NCBI RefSeq assembly: GCF_008727875.1
Contig: NZ_VTWS01000002.1
Span: 682,001-746,000 of the forward strand
DNA from: Larkinella humicola
Lineage (GTDB): Bacteria; Bacteroidota; Bacteroidia; Cytophagales; Spirosomataceae
Length of the DNA stretch: 64,000 bases
Direction of reading: 5' to 3'
Shown here: positions 1 to 10,500 of the stretch, in pieces
Layout of the letters: the number at the start of each line of letters is the position of its first letter
Numbering within the stretch: the stretch's first letter is position 1
Notes under the pieces: generated by a model
What the model was told of the DNA's origin: nothing
Database searches by the model: none
The model's input: only the letters and a program-made list of their open reading frames with translations
Made by a program: the position numbers and the translations under genes

Positions 1-360
1 AAACACGTCGATAAACACCTGCACCGGCTCCTGCCCCTGCACATCGACTTTGATGATGAACTTGTCGCCCCGCTGCCCGTTCAGGCGATACCCGAGCGCG
101 AAAGGGCGGGAGGATGAGAAATAACCGCTTTCGCGGTACGGCACCGTGATCAGCACCGAATCTTTCAGAGCCCGGTCGGCTGTCGTCAGCCAGCCGGTGC
201 CCAAAGCTGTGCGTTCCAGCCGCGCATCCCGCAGCGACTGGGCGTATTGATCGTGGGGTGATGCCGACCGAAACAATTTACCCGGCCCGACACTCGTGCA
301 GGCTCCCAGCAAACTCAGTACGGCAAAAAAGAGAAGTCGGTTGATGAAAGAAACGTTCAT
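1..360 (-). CDS. Lipoprotein, N-terminal part (possible M23 peptidase family), cut by window edge
   Basis: The minus-strand frame is open from ATG at 360 to the left edge, giving 120 codons with no stop. Residues 1-20 form a signal peptide ending in a lipobox LLGAC, so Cys21 would be lipidated and the protein exported to the envelope. The following segment (about 40-120) contains a PYRESGYF-type stretch and a beta-rich run ending VQVFIDVF. I associate this kind of N-terminal region with lipoprotein M23-type peptidoglycan endopeptidases of Cytophagales, but the catalytic part lies outside the window, so the family is a guess. It lies 51 bases downstream of the response-regulator gene on the same strand and may be cotranscribed with it. 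Confidence 0.7.
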   Translation of the reverse strand, partial: MNVSFINRLLFFAVLSLLGACTSVGPGKLFRSASPHDQYAQSLRDARLERTALGTGWLTTADRALKDSVLITVPYRESGYFSSSRPFALGYRLNGQRGDKFIIKVDVQGQEPVQVFIDVF

Positions 361-411
361 TGATGAGCAGTCGTTTGAATAGTAAACGGCTACCCTGGCT
401 GCAAGGTTTCT

Positions 412-1194
412 TTATTTTCCCATCCAGACCTTGAAATCGCTCACCTTCTCACGGCTGACGATGGCTTCTTTTTCGAATACCGGTTTGAGGGTGAGAGACA
501 GGCGGTTTCCGAAATACGGTTGAATCTGTTCGACGGTGCTGTGGGTAACGATGACGCCCCGGTTAATCCGGAAAAACATACCCGGATCCAGCGCATCCTC
601 CAGTTCGTCGAGGGTGTAGTCGATCAGGTATTTCTGGTTATTCCATGTTTTGAAGAAACTGAACCGCTCATCGGTGAAGAAAAAAGCAATGTCCTGCACC
701 TCGACCGAAAGCAGCCGCTGCCCCAGCCGCACCAGAAACCGTCGCCGGTATTCTTTGGGTTGTTGCAATTGCAGTTCGCGCAGAAGTTTATCCAAATTGA
801 AGGCCGGGTTGGCCTGGGCACTCGCTTCGTCCCTGCGAACTTTCAAATCCCGGAATTTTTTCAGACTGCGCTGTAAATCATCCTTTTGAATCGGTTTCAG
901 CAAATAGTCGATGCTGTTGACCTTGAAAGCCTGGAGCGCATATTCGTCGTAGGAAGTTGTAAAAATAACCGTACTGTTCACTTCCACCTGCTCGAATATC
1001 TCGAAGCTCTGCCCGTCGGCCAGTTCAATATCCATGAAAATCAGGTCGGGGGCCGGGTTGTTTTTGAGCCAGGCGACGGTATCTTCAATGCTGGCCGTGA
1101 TGCCCGCCACTTCGAGCGTCGGGTCCACTTCCTGCACCAGTTTCCGCAACTTGCGCACCGCCAGATCCTCATCTTCAACAATCAATACATTCAT
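412..1194 (-). CDS. LytTR-family response regulator
   Basis: A 260-residue two-domain regulator. Residues 2-115 are a receiver domain with acidic pocket E7/D8, phospho-acceptor D55 (in FMDIE), T80 and the conserved Lys in LLKPI (K100). Residues about 150-258 are a LytTR DNA-binding domain (RRRFLVRLGQRL, then FFRINRGVIV and NRLSLTL). Such proteins bind direct-repeat operators after phosphorylation by a LytS-type membrane kinase. No kinase is next to it: the gene upstream is a permease and the one downstream a lipoprotein, so the partner is elsewhere or outside the window. The ATG at 1194 begins the canonical receiver strand MNVLIVEDE, so the start is secure. Confidence 0.93.
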   Translation of the reverse strand: MNVLIVEDEDLAVRKLRKLVQEVDPTLEVAGITASIEDTVAWLKNNPAPDLIFMDIELADGQSFEIFEQVEVNSTVIFTTSYDEYALQAFKVNSIDYLLKPIQKDDLQRSLKKFRDLKVRRDEASAQANPAFNLDKLLRELQLQQPKEYRRRFLVRLGQRLLSVEVQDIAFFFTDERFSFFKTWNNQKYLIDYTLDELEDALDPGMFFRINRGVIVTHSTVEQIQPYFGNRLSLTLKPVFEKEAIVSREKVSDFKVWMGK

Positions 1195-1321
1195 CAGAAT
1201 AATTTTTCAGGAAACAACAGCAAGTAATTGCATTTCGGCCAATTTCCGAAAAGAATCCTGACCGAAATGCGGTATCTGATGGGTGTATTGCGAAAACCGG
1301 TGCCGGAATTGTAAAGTATTC

Positions 1322-1408
1322 TTGCTCCTAAAGCCCGAAGCGTCGGCCCGGCCTAAAGGGGACTTGGACTCAGAAACATACAGAGCCGAAAGCCCCCTTT
1401 AAGAGCAA
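1322..1408. repeat. Palindromic intergenic repeat, CCCCTRAAGGGG family (copy 1)
   Basis: Inverted repeat between the permease and response-regulator genes. Outer arms TTGCTCCTAAAG (1322-1333) and CTTTAAGAGCAA (1397-1408) pair with one mismatch. Inside them CCTAAAGGGGACTT (from 1352) faces AAGCCCCCTTT (1390-1400). It shares the core of the copies near 10.6, 18.2, 33.1 and 59.7 kb but is the most diverged. It may act as a transcription terminator for the permease gene. Confidence 0.6.
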
Positions 1409-1410
1409 TC

Positions 1411-2874
1411 TTAATTCTTCCGCCCGCGCGATGTCATGAAATAAATTGGGACGCCGAGACCGGCAATCAACAGTCCCATGCCCGTATTGAATGTTTTTTC
1501 TTTCAGCAGTATCAGGCAGATGGTCACCCCGGCCACGATGTAAAGCGCCGGAACCAGCGGATACCCAAAAGCTTTGTAGGGCCGCTCGGCATTGGGTTCC
1601 TTGCGCCGAAGCAGAAAAAGACCGCCGATGGTAATGATGTAGAACACCAGTGAGGTAAAGGTACAGTAGTCCAGCAAATCGCCATACGTCCCTGACAAAC
1701 AAAGAATTGACGCCCAGCCACATTGCAACCAAAGCGCAATACCGGGAACAGAATTCTTGTTGAGTTGGGCAGCGGTTTTCAGAAAAAGACCTTCTTTCGC
1801 CATGGCGTAATAGAGCCGCGCACCCGATAGAATCAGGCCGTTGTTGCAGCCGAATGTCGATACCATGATCAAAACCGCCATGATGGCCACGGCCACATCC
1901 CCGAAAATCAGCGAAACCGAGGCTGTGGCCACACGGTCGTAGGAAGCAAACTGAATGCCCCGGCCCACCACATCGGCGGCATTGGGCGATCCCTGCAAGG
2001 GGAGCAGCGAGAGATACGCAATATTGGCGAGTACGTAAATGGTGGTTACCATCAGTGTTCCCACGAACAAGCTCAGGGGAATATTCCGGCGCGGATTCCG
2101 GATTTCGCCGGCAATGAACGTCACGTTATTCCACGAATCGGCCGAGAAAAGCGAACCAATCATCGACACGCCCAGCGCCAGCAGCAACGCCATGCCACCG
2201 AGCGAAACCACGGAGCCATCGGCCGTCGTTTGGGTGGCCGCCCAGGCATTCTGAAAGTTTGCCGAGAGCGTTCCGGTTTTTGATCCAACACCGATGCCCA
2301 CCACAATCAAACCCAAAAGAGCCAGCAGTTTAGCCGATGTGAATACATTCTGAATCAGCTTTCCACTTTGAATGCCCTGGCTGTTGATCCAGGTTAGCAA
2401 CACCACACTGCCAATGGCAAAGAGCGCCGACGCTTTAATGGGAAAGCTGCCAACGTTGAACAGGATATTTTCAGGATTTAAAGCCGGAATAAAAACCGCC
2501 GTAAACTTGGTAAAGGCCACGGCGACCGCAGCAATGGTTCCCGTTTGAATCACGGCAAAAACCGTCCAGCCATACACAAATCCGAGCAGCGAGCCATACG
2601 CCCGCTGAATATACACAAACTGTCCGCCCGCTTTGGGCATCATACCGGCCAGTTCACCGTAACTCAAAGCCGCCGTAACGGTAATGACACCCGTTAACAC
2701 CCACAGTAACAGCAGCCACCCCGCCGACCCAACGTTGCGGGCCATATCGGCACTGACAATAAAAATACCGGAACCAATCATCGACCCCGATACGAGCAGG
2801 GTGGCATCGATGAACCCCAGGGAGCGCTTTAATTCGGTTTTCTCTTCGGTTAACAGGTTTGCGGAATCAGACAT
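1411..2874 (-). CDS. APC-superfamily amino acid permease
   Basis: A 487-residue integral membrane transporter of about 12 hydrophobic segments. Near the N-terminus it has the APC signature GSMIGSGIF, followed by SYGELAGMMPKAGGQFVYI, which is typical of the LAT-like amino acid exchanger/permease branch. It would carry amino acids across the inner membrane by proton symport or exchange; the substrate cannot be told from sequence. The frame stays open upstream to 2955, but those 27 residues look unlike permease sequence. I take ATG 2874 (MSDSANLL), which gives the usual short cytoplasmic N-terminus. The gene is followed by a palindromic repeat at 1322-1408. Confidence 0.92.
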   Translation of the reverse strand: MSDSANLLTEEKTELKRSLGFIDATLLVSGSMIGSGIFIVSADMARNVGSAGWLLLLWVLTGVITVTAALSYGELAGMMPKAGGQFVYIQRAYGSLLGFVYGWTVFAVIQTGTIAAVAVAFTKFTAVFIPALNPENILFNVGSFPIKASALFAIGSVVLLTWINSQGIQSGKLIQNVFTSAKLLALLGLIVVGIGVGSKTGTLSANFQNAWAATQTTADGSVVSLGGMALLLALGVSMIGSLFSADSWNNVTFIAGEIRNPRRNIPLSLFVGTLMVTTIYVLANIAYLSLLPLQGSPNAADVVGRGIQFASYDRVATASVSLIFGDVAVAIMAVLIMVSTFGCNNGLILSGARLYYAMAKEGLFLKTAAQLNKNSVPGIALWLQCGWASILCLSGTYGDLLDYCTFTSLVFYIITIGGLFLLRRKEPNAERPYKAFGYPLVPALYIVAGVTICLILLKEKTFNTGMGLLIAGLGVPIYFMTSRGRKN

Positions 2875-3101
2875 ACAGGGGTTTTGAGCTTGAAAGGTTG
2901 GAATCGGAAGATAAAGAAAAAAACTACGATTCGGTAAAACCGCTCTGAAAAACAAGTTTTAGGTCGTTAAAACGGCCTGTTGGCTCTCTTTAATACTTCC
3001 TTTTGCGGTTTTTACCTTTTGATTGAACGGTCGGTTCCTGTCGGCAAATGTTGCTTTTTTGACGCATTCCGACACCGCCAAACCCACCCCTAGACGCTTA
3101 A

Positions 3102-3121
3102 TTTGTATCCGTAAATACAAA
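3102..3121. promoter_or_regulatory. Perfect 7-bp inverted repeat upstream of cytochrome c gene
   Basis: TTTGTAT and ATACAAA separated by six bases, 26 bases before the ATG at 3147. The symmetry and place fit a dimeric regulator operator overlapping the promoter. No regulator is identified. Confidence 0.4.
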
Positions 3122-3146
3122 TACTACTCATTAATTATTCCCTTGT

Positions 3147-4121
3147 ATGAAAAAAGTACTGCGCATTGTACTGATCGTAGTCGGTTTTGTCGTCGTTGGC
3201 TTGCTGGGCTTCGTCAGTTTTGTTGCCGTCCGTGGTATTCCCACGTACGACCCTCCCATGGTTCAGGAAATGAACATCGAAGCCACCCCGGCCCGGCTGG
3301 AACGGGGAGCCAAGATTGCCCAGATGCACTGCATCGCCTGCCATTCCGATCAAAATAATCAATTGACAGGCCGACACATGAACGACCTTCCCGGGCTGTT
3401 CGGAACCATTTACTCCATGAACATTACACAGGATAAAGTAGTCGGCATTGGCAACTGGACCGATGGTGAACTGCTCCATTTTTTGCGAACCGGTGTTCGT
3501 AAAAACGGCACCTTCGCCGGAATCATGCCGAAATTTGCGACCATGGCCGACGAAGACCTGAAATCGGTTGTGGCCTGGCTCCGGTCGGATGCGGCCCCGG
3601 TGCAAGCCTCCGGCCAAGAAGCTCCTCCATCGGAATTTTCGCTTTTCACCAAACTGCTCGCCAATACCGTTATCAAACCGCTTCCCTACCCGGAAAAGCC
3701 CATTGTGATTCCGGATAGCACCGACGTAGTGGCATTCGGGCGTTACGTAGCCGACGGTTTGGGAACCTGCTATGCCTGTCATTCCGCCGACTTTACCAAA
3801 CAAGATCCCATGCACCCCGAGTTGTCAGCGGGGTACTACGGCGGTGGAAACGAGATGAAAACCCCCGATGGCAAACCCATTTTCACGTCCAACCTGACCT
3901 TTGATGAAGAAACCGGCATTGGCAGGAAATACACGAAAGCGCAGTTCATCCAGGCCGTCAAAGCCTGTATACGGCCGGATGGCAGCCTGATTCGCTCCCC
4001 GATGTTTCCGCACCAGATGACCGACTACGAAGTAGGAGCCATTTACGAATACCTGAAAACGGTGCCTAAAATTAAAAATGACGTTGCGAGTAAGGAGAAA
4101 GAAGCCCTGGCCAGTAACTAA
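3147..4121 (+). CDS. Membrane-anchored diheme c-type cytochrome
   Basis: 324 residues with one N-terminal hydrophobic segment (about 5-27) that exports and probably anchors the protein facing the periplasm. Two heme c attachment motifs are visible: C62-I-A-C-H66 and C208-Y-A-C-H212. Candidate axial Met ligands follow in IMPKF (M127) and in RSPMFP near the C-terminus, so two class I cytochrome domains lie in tandem. The layout resembles cytochrome subunits of membrane-bound dehydrogenases, but no dehydrogenase gene adjoins it, so it may be a free electron shuttle. It is convergent with the hexosaminidase gene, with only eight bases between the stops. Confidence 0.9.
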   Translation: MKKVLRIVLIVVGFVVVGLLGFVSFVAVRGIPTYDPPMVQEMNIEATPARLERGAKIAQMHCIACHSDQNNQLTGRHMNDLPGLFGTIYSMNITQDKVVGIGNWTDGELLHFLRTGVRKNGTFAGIMPKFATMADEDLKSVVAWLRSDAAPVQASGQEAPPSEFSLFTKLLANTVIKPLPYPEKPIVIPDSTDVVAFGRYVADGLGTCYACHSADFTKQDPMHPELSAGYYGGGNEMKTPDGKPIFTSNLTFDEETGIGRKYTKAQFIQAVKACIRPDGSLIRSPMFPHQMTDYEVGAIYEYLKTVPKIKNDVASKEKEALASN

Positions 4122-4129
4122 ATCCGGGC

Positions 4130-6484
4130 TTACTCGACCGTGATTTCATCCGCCATCACCCAGGCTTCTTTGCCAGCCTGGGGCATGCCGGTGGGCACTT
4201 TTCCCACATTTCGGGCCATGATCCGCACATACCGACACATCACCGGTTCAAAGGTGAGGGTCTGGCGGATGATGGCCTTTTTTCCACGTTCCGTGGGGTC
4301 CATCGACACGGTTTTGACGGTGCGGAACGTCCGGCCATCGTCTGAAACGGCCACGGCGATTTGTCTGGGCAGCAGAATCGCTCCGGCAGTGGCTTTTACC
4401 AATCCAATCGTTACCAGTTGAATCGACTTCGGTTCAGCCAAATCCAGAGTGGCCGTCAGGTCGGCGGTTTTCACGCCAACTACGTTCTGCATCTCCTCCA
4501 GGTAGCCAATGGTGGTTCCGTAGCGCCCGTCGATCAACGTTGAAGGCTCCGCATTTTTCGGACGGGTTGGTGCTGTGTCGAGTTGGATCGATTTGCCGGT
4601 CGCTTTGGAAACCGCAAAATCCCACGCTTGCACATCGCCAATCCGTATACCATTTTTCACCGCAACGGCTTTTACCGTCGTGGGTTTTGTCAGGTTCAAC
4701 GGGCGATCATACCGAACGGATTGGTCCGTGGGCGTCGAGCCATCGGTTGAATACCGGATTTCGGCGGTTTCTTCCTGGGTTGCCAGCGCAATCTGCAAGC
4801 TACCATCCGGCTGCGGACGGGTTTCGGCCACCACATCGTAATAGGCGCGGGAATACGAAACCCCCAGTGCCTCTAGTCGTTTGAAGAGAACCGGAAGCCG
4901 CCGGGTGAAGTCCGGCCAGTTCTTCTGATCGAGGGGTGTCCATACCACTTCGGCCACGGCAGCCGCCCGGGGCCAAACCATATATTCGACCTGATCGGCG
5001 GTTTTGAGGTATTCCGTCCAGACGTTGGCCTGCGCACCGATGAGGTGTTTTTGGGCCGTGGCCGGTAAATCAGCCGGCGTTGGATCATACGAATACGTTT
5101 TTTCGAGGGGCGTAAACCGGCCAAAAGCCAGCGGTTCCTGCGACCGGTCGGCTTGGTAATGATCCAGATACAGAAAATCGCCGGGTGTCATGATCACATC
5201 GTGGTTCTGCCGGGCGGCTTTCAAACCGCCGTCGATGCCGCGCCAGCTCATGACGGTTGCACCCGGCGACACCCGAATGGCCGGACTGTTCCCTTCCAGA
5301 ATCTCATCCCAGCCAATGGTTTTCCAGCCTTTGGAAGTCACCCATTTATCAATTCGGGAAATAAAATAACTTTGCAACTGATTCTCGTTTTTCAGTTTGA
5401 GCCTCTTCATCAGATTCTGGCAAAACGGGCTTTTTTTCCAGGAAGTTTTCGGGCATTCGTCACCACCAATGTGAATATAGGGGCCAGGGAACAACGTCAT
5501 CACTTCCATCAGGACGTCTTGCAGAAAAGTAAATGTCCGGTCGTAGGGACACAAAACGTCCGTGAAGATCCCCCATTTGGTGGCGGTTTCGTAGGGCCCG
5601 CCCGAACAGCCAAACTCCGGATATGCCGCTAAAATGGCCAGGGCGTGACCCGGCATTTCTATTTCAGGAATAATAGTTACATATTTGGATTTCGCATACC
5701 GCACCACCTCGCGCACTTCATCCTGCGTATAGAAACCGCCGTACGGTTGTCCGTCAAACTGTTGTGGATCCGATTCATAATAGTGGCCAATGAGGGTTTC
5801 TTTCCGCCGACTACCAACCTGAGTCAATTTGGGGTATTTTTTTATTTCGATCCGCCAGCCCTGATCGTCGGTCAGGTGCCAGTGAAAGGTGTTGAATTTA
5901 TACAGAGCCAGCAGGTCGATGTATTTTTTGATGAACGAAACCGGGAAGAAGTGTCGGGCCACATCCAGGTGCAACCCCCGGTAGCGGTAGCGGGGCTTGT
6001 CCTCGATGCGGCAAGCCGGAATTGACCAGTTAACCGACGAGTCGGCGGGTGTGGAACGGAAGATTTCGGGCGGCAGAAGTTGATACAGCGATTGGATGGC
6101 GTAAAAAAAACCAGCCGGTTTGCTCGCTTCAATCGTTATAGTAGTGGTGGTAACATCGAGCCGGTAGCCTTCGTCGCCCAAATTAGCGTAAGAAACCGGC
6201 ACAAAAGCGAGGAAAGTGCCGGTTGGCGTCGCTCCGGAGCGGTTTTCCGTTCGCAGCGAAAAACCGGTAGCGGCCTGGAATTGCCGGATAAAATTTTCGG
6301 CCATTGTTTTCAGGTCGGCGTTGCCCGGGGGAAACCGGATGGTGGTTTCGTTGCTGAACATAAACCGACCCTCGCGCGATTCCATTTTAGCCGGTTTGGG
6401 AATGATTTGGAAGTCTTTATCCGACTGGCCGAAGCCGGAAAAAGACAGCAGCAAACCCAGCCACAGACAGACAATTCGGGGCAT
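4130..6484 (-). CDS. Secreted GH20 beta-N-acetylhexosaminidase
   Basis: A 784-residue exo-hexosaminidase that would release terminal GlcNAc/GalNAc from glycans, chitin fragments or peptidoglycan sugars in the periplasm or outside. The signal peptide is residues 1-20, ending GFGQ. A GH20b-type alpha/beta domain follows (about 25-160), then the GH20 TIM barrel with FHWHLTDDQGWR and the catalytic pair D342-E343 in HIGGDE. The C-terminus holds a chitobiase-type beta-sandwich (YSTDGSTPT) and a last domain like F5/8-type carbohydrate-binding modules. The frame extends upstream to 6586, but ATG 6484 begins the signal peptide. It is divergent from the DUF6134 gene with 55 bases between starts. Confidence 0.94.
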   Translation of the reverse strand: MPRIVCLWLGLLLSFSGFGQSDKDFQIIPKPAKMESREGRFMFSNETTIRFPPGNADLKTMAENFIRQFQAATGFSLRTENRSGATPTGTFLAFVPVSYANLGDEGYRLDVTTTTITIEASKPAGFFYAIQSLYQLLPPEIFRSTPADSSVNWSIPACRIEDKPRYRYRGLHLDVARHFFPVSFIKKYIDLLALYKFNTFHWHLTDDQGWRIEIKKYPKLTQVGSRRKETLIGHYYESDPQQFDGQPYGGFYTQDEVREVVRYAKSKYVTIIPEIEMPGHALAILAAYPEFGCSGGPYETATKWGIFTDVLCPYDRTFTFLQDVLMEVMTLFPGPYIHIGGDECPKTSWKKSPFCQNLMKRLKLKNENQLQSYFISRIDKWVTSKGWKTIGWDEILEGNSPAIRVSPGATVMSWRGIDGGLKAARQNHDVIMTPGDFLYLDHYQADRSQEPLAFGRFTPLEKTYSYDPTPADLPATAQKHLIGAQANVWTEYLKTADQVEYMVWPRAAAVAEVVWTPLDQKNWPDFTRRLPVLFKRLEALGVSYSRAYYDVVAETRPQPDGSLQIALATQEETAEIRYSTDGSTPTDQSVRYDRPLNLTKPTTVKAVAVKNGIRIGDVQAWDFAVSKATGKSIQLDTAPTRPKNAEPSTLIDGRYGTTIGYLEEMQNVVGVKTADLTATLDLAEPKSIQLVTIGLVKATAGAILLPRQIAVAVSDDGRTFRTVKTVSMDPTERGKKAIIRQTLTFEPVMCRYVRIMARNVGKVPTGMPQAGKEAWVMADEITVE

Positions 6485-6539
6485 ACACACAAGCAGTTGA
6501 GTTTTTAATCGGTTAAAAGTACATAAAACCAGTTCGAAC

Positions 6540-7142
6540 GTGCTACAGTTTTTTCTCATTACCAGCTTATTGATACTGACCTGCACGCGAAGCTTTTGCC
6601 AGACGGTAAATCAAAAATACGAAATCGATATCGCCGGTTTTCGCGTTGGGACAATGACGGTCGCCCAGATTACCAGCCCCGGCTCAGTGGTTTACGATCA
6701 GGTCAGCGACGTTGAATTCTGGTTTTTCGGGAAAATCAAAGTGTATTACAAAACCGTTTCCCGCCACGATCCCACCTCCCGCCAGCTCCTGCATTCCGAC
6801 ATCGATGCGCTGTCCAATCACGGGAATTACCAGTCTGACATTCTCTGGAAAAAAGACCACTACGACATCAACGTCAGGCAGTATAAATACGAACGAAAAG
6901 CGATTGAACCGAACCCGATCGATTTCACCACCATGCGGCTTTACTTTGAAGAACCGGTGGGTCGTACCCGGGTCTTTGCGGAATACTTTGGCGATTACGC
7001 CACCATCGAACCCACGAAAAAGGGAAGTTACCGCATTCGGATCGATGACCGGGAAGACGAGTACTTTTACGTAAAAGGAAAATTGGTGAAAATCATAAAA
7101 AAGAATCCAATCAAGAACTTTGTAATACGATCGATTAACTAA
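6540..7142 (+). CDS. DUF6134 family secreted protein
   Basis: 200 residues starting with GTG, with a signal peptide (residues 1-20, ending SFCQ) and a beta-rich mature part (YEIDIAGFRVGTM, then FWFFGKIKVYYKT, and DREDEYFYVKGKL near the end). I recognise the DUF6134 pattern, a Bacteroidota family of unknown role predicted to be periplasmic. The GTG start is chosen because it opens directly into the signal peptide. It stands alone, divergent from the GH20 gene; the promoters of both must fit into 55 bases plus gene starts. No function can be assigned. Confidence 0.75.
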   Translation: MLQFFLITSLLILTCTRSFCQTVNQKYEIDIAGFRVGTMTVAQITSPGSVVYDQVSDVEFWFFGKIKVYYKTVSRHDPTSRQLLHSDIDALSNHGNYQSDILWKKDHYDINVRQYKYERKAIEPNPIDFTTMRLYFEEPVGRTRVFAEYFGDYATIEPTKKGSYRIRIDDREDEYFYVKGKLVKIIKKNPIKNFVIRSIN

Positions 7143-7517
7143 TCACCAAATAGCAGTATTTTATTGCCCAGTATCTATTAACTGCAAAACATCATAAAAA
7201 AGATAAAAAATATACAATATTTAATTTTACAACTTCATCAATAATCTCCAAAATATTTTGACAATTTCAATATTTTCAAAATTATATTTGCACTTCAAGA
7301 ATAAGTACCTATAATTGCATCGTCAGTTTCTCTGACGCTTTACAAAACCAGCAGGTCAAAACCATCTCCGGCAAACTTCCCGGTTTGCTGCCCTTTTTCT
7401 TCCCATTCTGAACGATTAGGCTGCCTCTCCATGGTGGAGAGCGCACACTTTTTATTGCCTTTACTCAACACCCGCAGTGCTTGTTTCTTCCATTTTTATA
7501 ACCCAAACTATTCACTA
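7143..7517 (+). promoter_or_regulatory. AT-rich promoter and long 5' leader of the first susC gene
   Basis: No gene is seen here. TATATTTG at 7283-7290 is an exact match to the Bacteroidota -7 box TAnnTTTG, with TTTG at 7257-7260 as a candidate -33 element. That predicts a leader of about 220 bases before the ATG at 7518. The leader holds two small hairpins: CGTCAG/CTGACG (7321-7337) and GCAAAC/GTTTGC (7371-7388). The second is followed by a T-rich run at 7392-7400, which looks like an attenuator or intrinsic terminator ahead of susC. Confidence 0.5.
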
Positions 7518-10500
7518 ATGAAGCAAATCTACTCTCTGCTCCTGGTCTGGATCGTCGTCAGCGGCCTCGGAAAAGCCTGGGCGCAAGACCGAACGCTTTC
7601 CGGCAAAATCACCAGTTCGTCCGATGGCTCTCCCCTGCCCGGCGTCAATGTGGTGGCCAAAGGTTCTTCAAAAGGCAGCGTTTCGGACGTCAACGGGAAT
7701 TATTCCCTGCTGGCTCCCGCCGGCACCAAAACGCTAGTCTTTTCCTACATTGGCTTTCTGACCCAGGAAGCACCCGTTTCGGCCTCCTCCAACGCCATCA
7801 ATGTGACGATGACGGAAGCCAGTCAAAGCCTCGACGAAGTCATTGTTTCGGGTCTGGCAACGAGCGTCAAACGAAGCAATGCCGCCAATGCCGTTACCCG
7901 GATTTCGTCGGACGAACTGGTCGGAAAAACCCGCCCGGTGACCCTCGATGCCGCCATGAGCGGTAAAATTGTCGGGGCCAACATCGTGCAGAACAGCGGA
8001 GCGCCCGGTGGCGGGATTTCCGTGAAACTACGCGGAATTTCGTCCATCAACGGAAGTTCCGAACCGCTGTATGTCATCGATGGCGTTTTCGTCAACAACT
8101 CGCAGTTTGCCACCGGGGCCGGTTCCGGCTCGTTCAGCGGGGCGGGCACCAACCAGGATCAAGCCCCCAACCGGATTTCGGACATCAACCCCGCCGACAT
8201 TGAGTCGATGGAAATCCTGAAAGGTCCCAGTGCAGCCGCTATCTACGGAACCCGCGCCAATGCCGGAGTTATCATCATCACCACCAAAAAGGGAAAAGCG
8301 GGCAAAACCAAAGTGAGCTTTGGCCAGGATGTCGGCTTTTCGTCCGCCATCAAACTGCTGGGCTACGAAGGCTTCAGCCTGGACCCCATCGGCCCGGAAG
8401 GACAGACCAAATTCGACTACGTTTTCGGCAACGGAACTGTGGGCAGTGGTAGCAAAACCGAAATCGACCTCTGGCAGAAAGCTACCGCCGAAGGCAAGCT
8501 GTATGATTACGAAAAATACATTTATGGCAATACCGGCAAAATCACCAACACCCGGCTGAGCATTTCCGGCGGGAACGACAAGACCAAATTTTATATGGCG
8601 GCTGGTTTGAACGACGAAACCGGTATTCAGAAAGGAACCGGTTTCCAACGGAAGTCGCTCCGTCTGAATGTGGATCATAAACTGGCGAAGTGGATCGACT
8701 TTTCGATTGGTTCCAGTTACATGCAGACGGGCGCCCAGCGGAGTTTCAGCGGGAACGACAACCGGGGCGTTTCGATTGGCTACACCCTGGCCTATACCCC
8801 TAATTATGCCCAGTTAATGCCCGTCAACGGCGTTTACCCGCAATCCCGCTACACCGGCGATAGCCCGATTGCCATTGCCGAGCGGACGATCAACGACGAA
8901 CTCACCAACCGGTTTATTCAGTCGTTTACCAGCAACATTTACTTCCTGCAAAAACCGAACAGCACGCTGAAACTGGCCCTCCAAGGCGGTCTGGATTACG
9001 TCAATACGGAAGCGGAGGTGTATTTCCCGGAAGATTTGCAATCGCAGCTCACCCGGGCCACGCCCGGTGCTTCCCGGTATTCGAAAAGCCGAAGCTTCAA
9101 CACCAATCTACAGGCTTTCCTGATTTACAACTGGCAGTTGCTGGGTGGCAAACTCGACCTGACGTCGCAGGTGGGAACGGTGCGGCTCTCGACCGACAAC
9201 GACTTTAGCTGGATTCAGGGGGATGGTTTGTTACCCAAGCAGAAAAACCCCAACACCGGGAGCGTCCGTACGTTCAGCGAAACCTGGCAGGCTTGGCAGG
9301 ATGTGGGGCTGATTGCCCAGCAGGAAGCCAATTACCAGGACAAAATCATCGGTACGCTGGGGATTCGCTTCGACAAATCGAGCCTGAACGGCGACAATGC
9401 GAAATGGTACGGTTTTCCTCGGGCGTCACTGGCTATTAACCTGACGAAATTCGGTTTTTGGTCCTACGAACCCATCAGCCAGTTCAAACTCCGGGGCGCT
9501 TTTGGCCGGACCGGGGGCGTACCGGCTTACGGAAACCTCTTCACCTCGCTGGGAACCACCATCATCGACGGCCAACTGGGTTCTGTAACCCCCACGAGCG
9601 TTGGAAACCCGACCATCGAGCCCGAAACGGCGCAGGAAATCGAATGGGGTATCGATCTGGGCTTGTTCAAAAACCGGGTTAATCTGGAAGCGACGTATTA
9701 CGACAAAAAAATCTTCAACCTGCTGAATCCCTACACCTTATCATCCGGAACCGGGGTTACGCAGTTCAACGCCTACCCGGTCGGCGATTTGCAAAACCGG
9801 GGGGTTGAGTTGGGCCTGAACGTTACACCGGTCGAGATGTCGAATTTCACCTGGACCTCTTCGGTGCAATACTGGTTTAACCGCAGCAAGATTACGCGGC
9901 TGGAAATTCCGAACACGACGGTGGGTTCCGGTTTCAGTATTTACGGACGCAACCAGTTGCGTTTGGGCGAATCGCCAACCCGCTGGTATGGCTCCCCAAA
10001 CGTTCCGGATGCGCAGGGCGTTGCCCAGGCAACCCGCTACGAAGACGCGCAGCCGAAATACCAGGTTTCGTTTTCCAACCAGTTCAAGCTTTTCCAAAGC
10101 TTCGACTTCGGATTTCTGCTGCACACCAGCCAGGGAAACTTCAACTCCAACCTGACGACCAAACAGAAAGATACGGGCGGTACGACGAAAGACTGGAGCC
10201 AGGTCGACAATTTGTATGGCAACGTGGGCCTGCCCAACGGACGCGCCCGGCTACCGGCCAACCCCAACGTAACGGCCCGCGAATTCATCCAGGATGCGAG
10301 TTATGTGCGGTTGCGCGAGGTTTCACTCTACTACACGGTTCCCAGGGCCATTCTGGGCAAAGCGTTCGCCAATGTAGTGTCCAACATCCGGATCGGCACG
10401 TCGGCCCAAAACCTGCTGACCTTCACCAACTACGAAGGCTACGACCCCGAGGTTTCGAACTTTGGGAACCAGTCGGTGGGCGCCAGCGTCGACAATGCCG

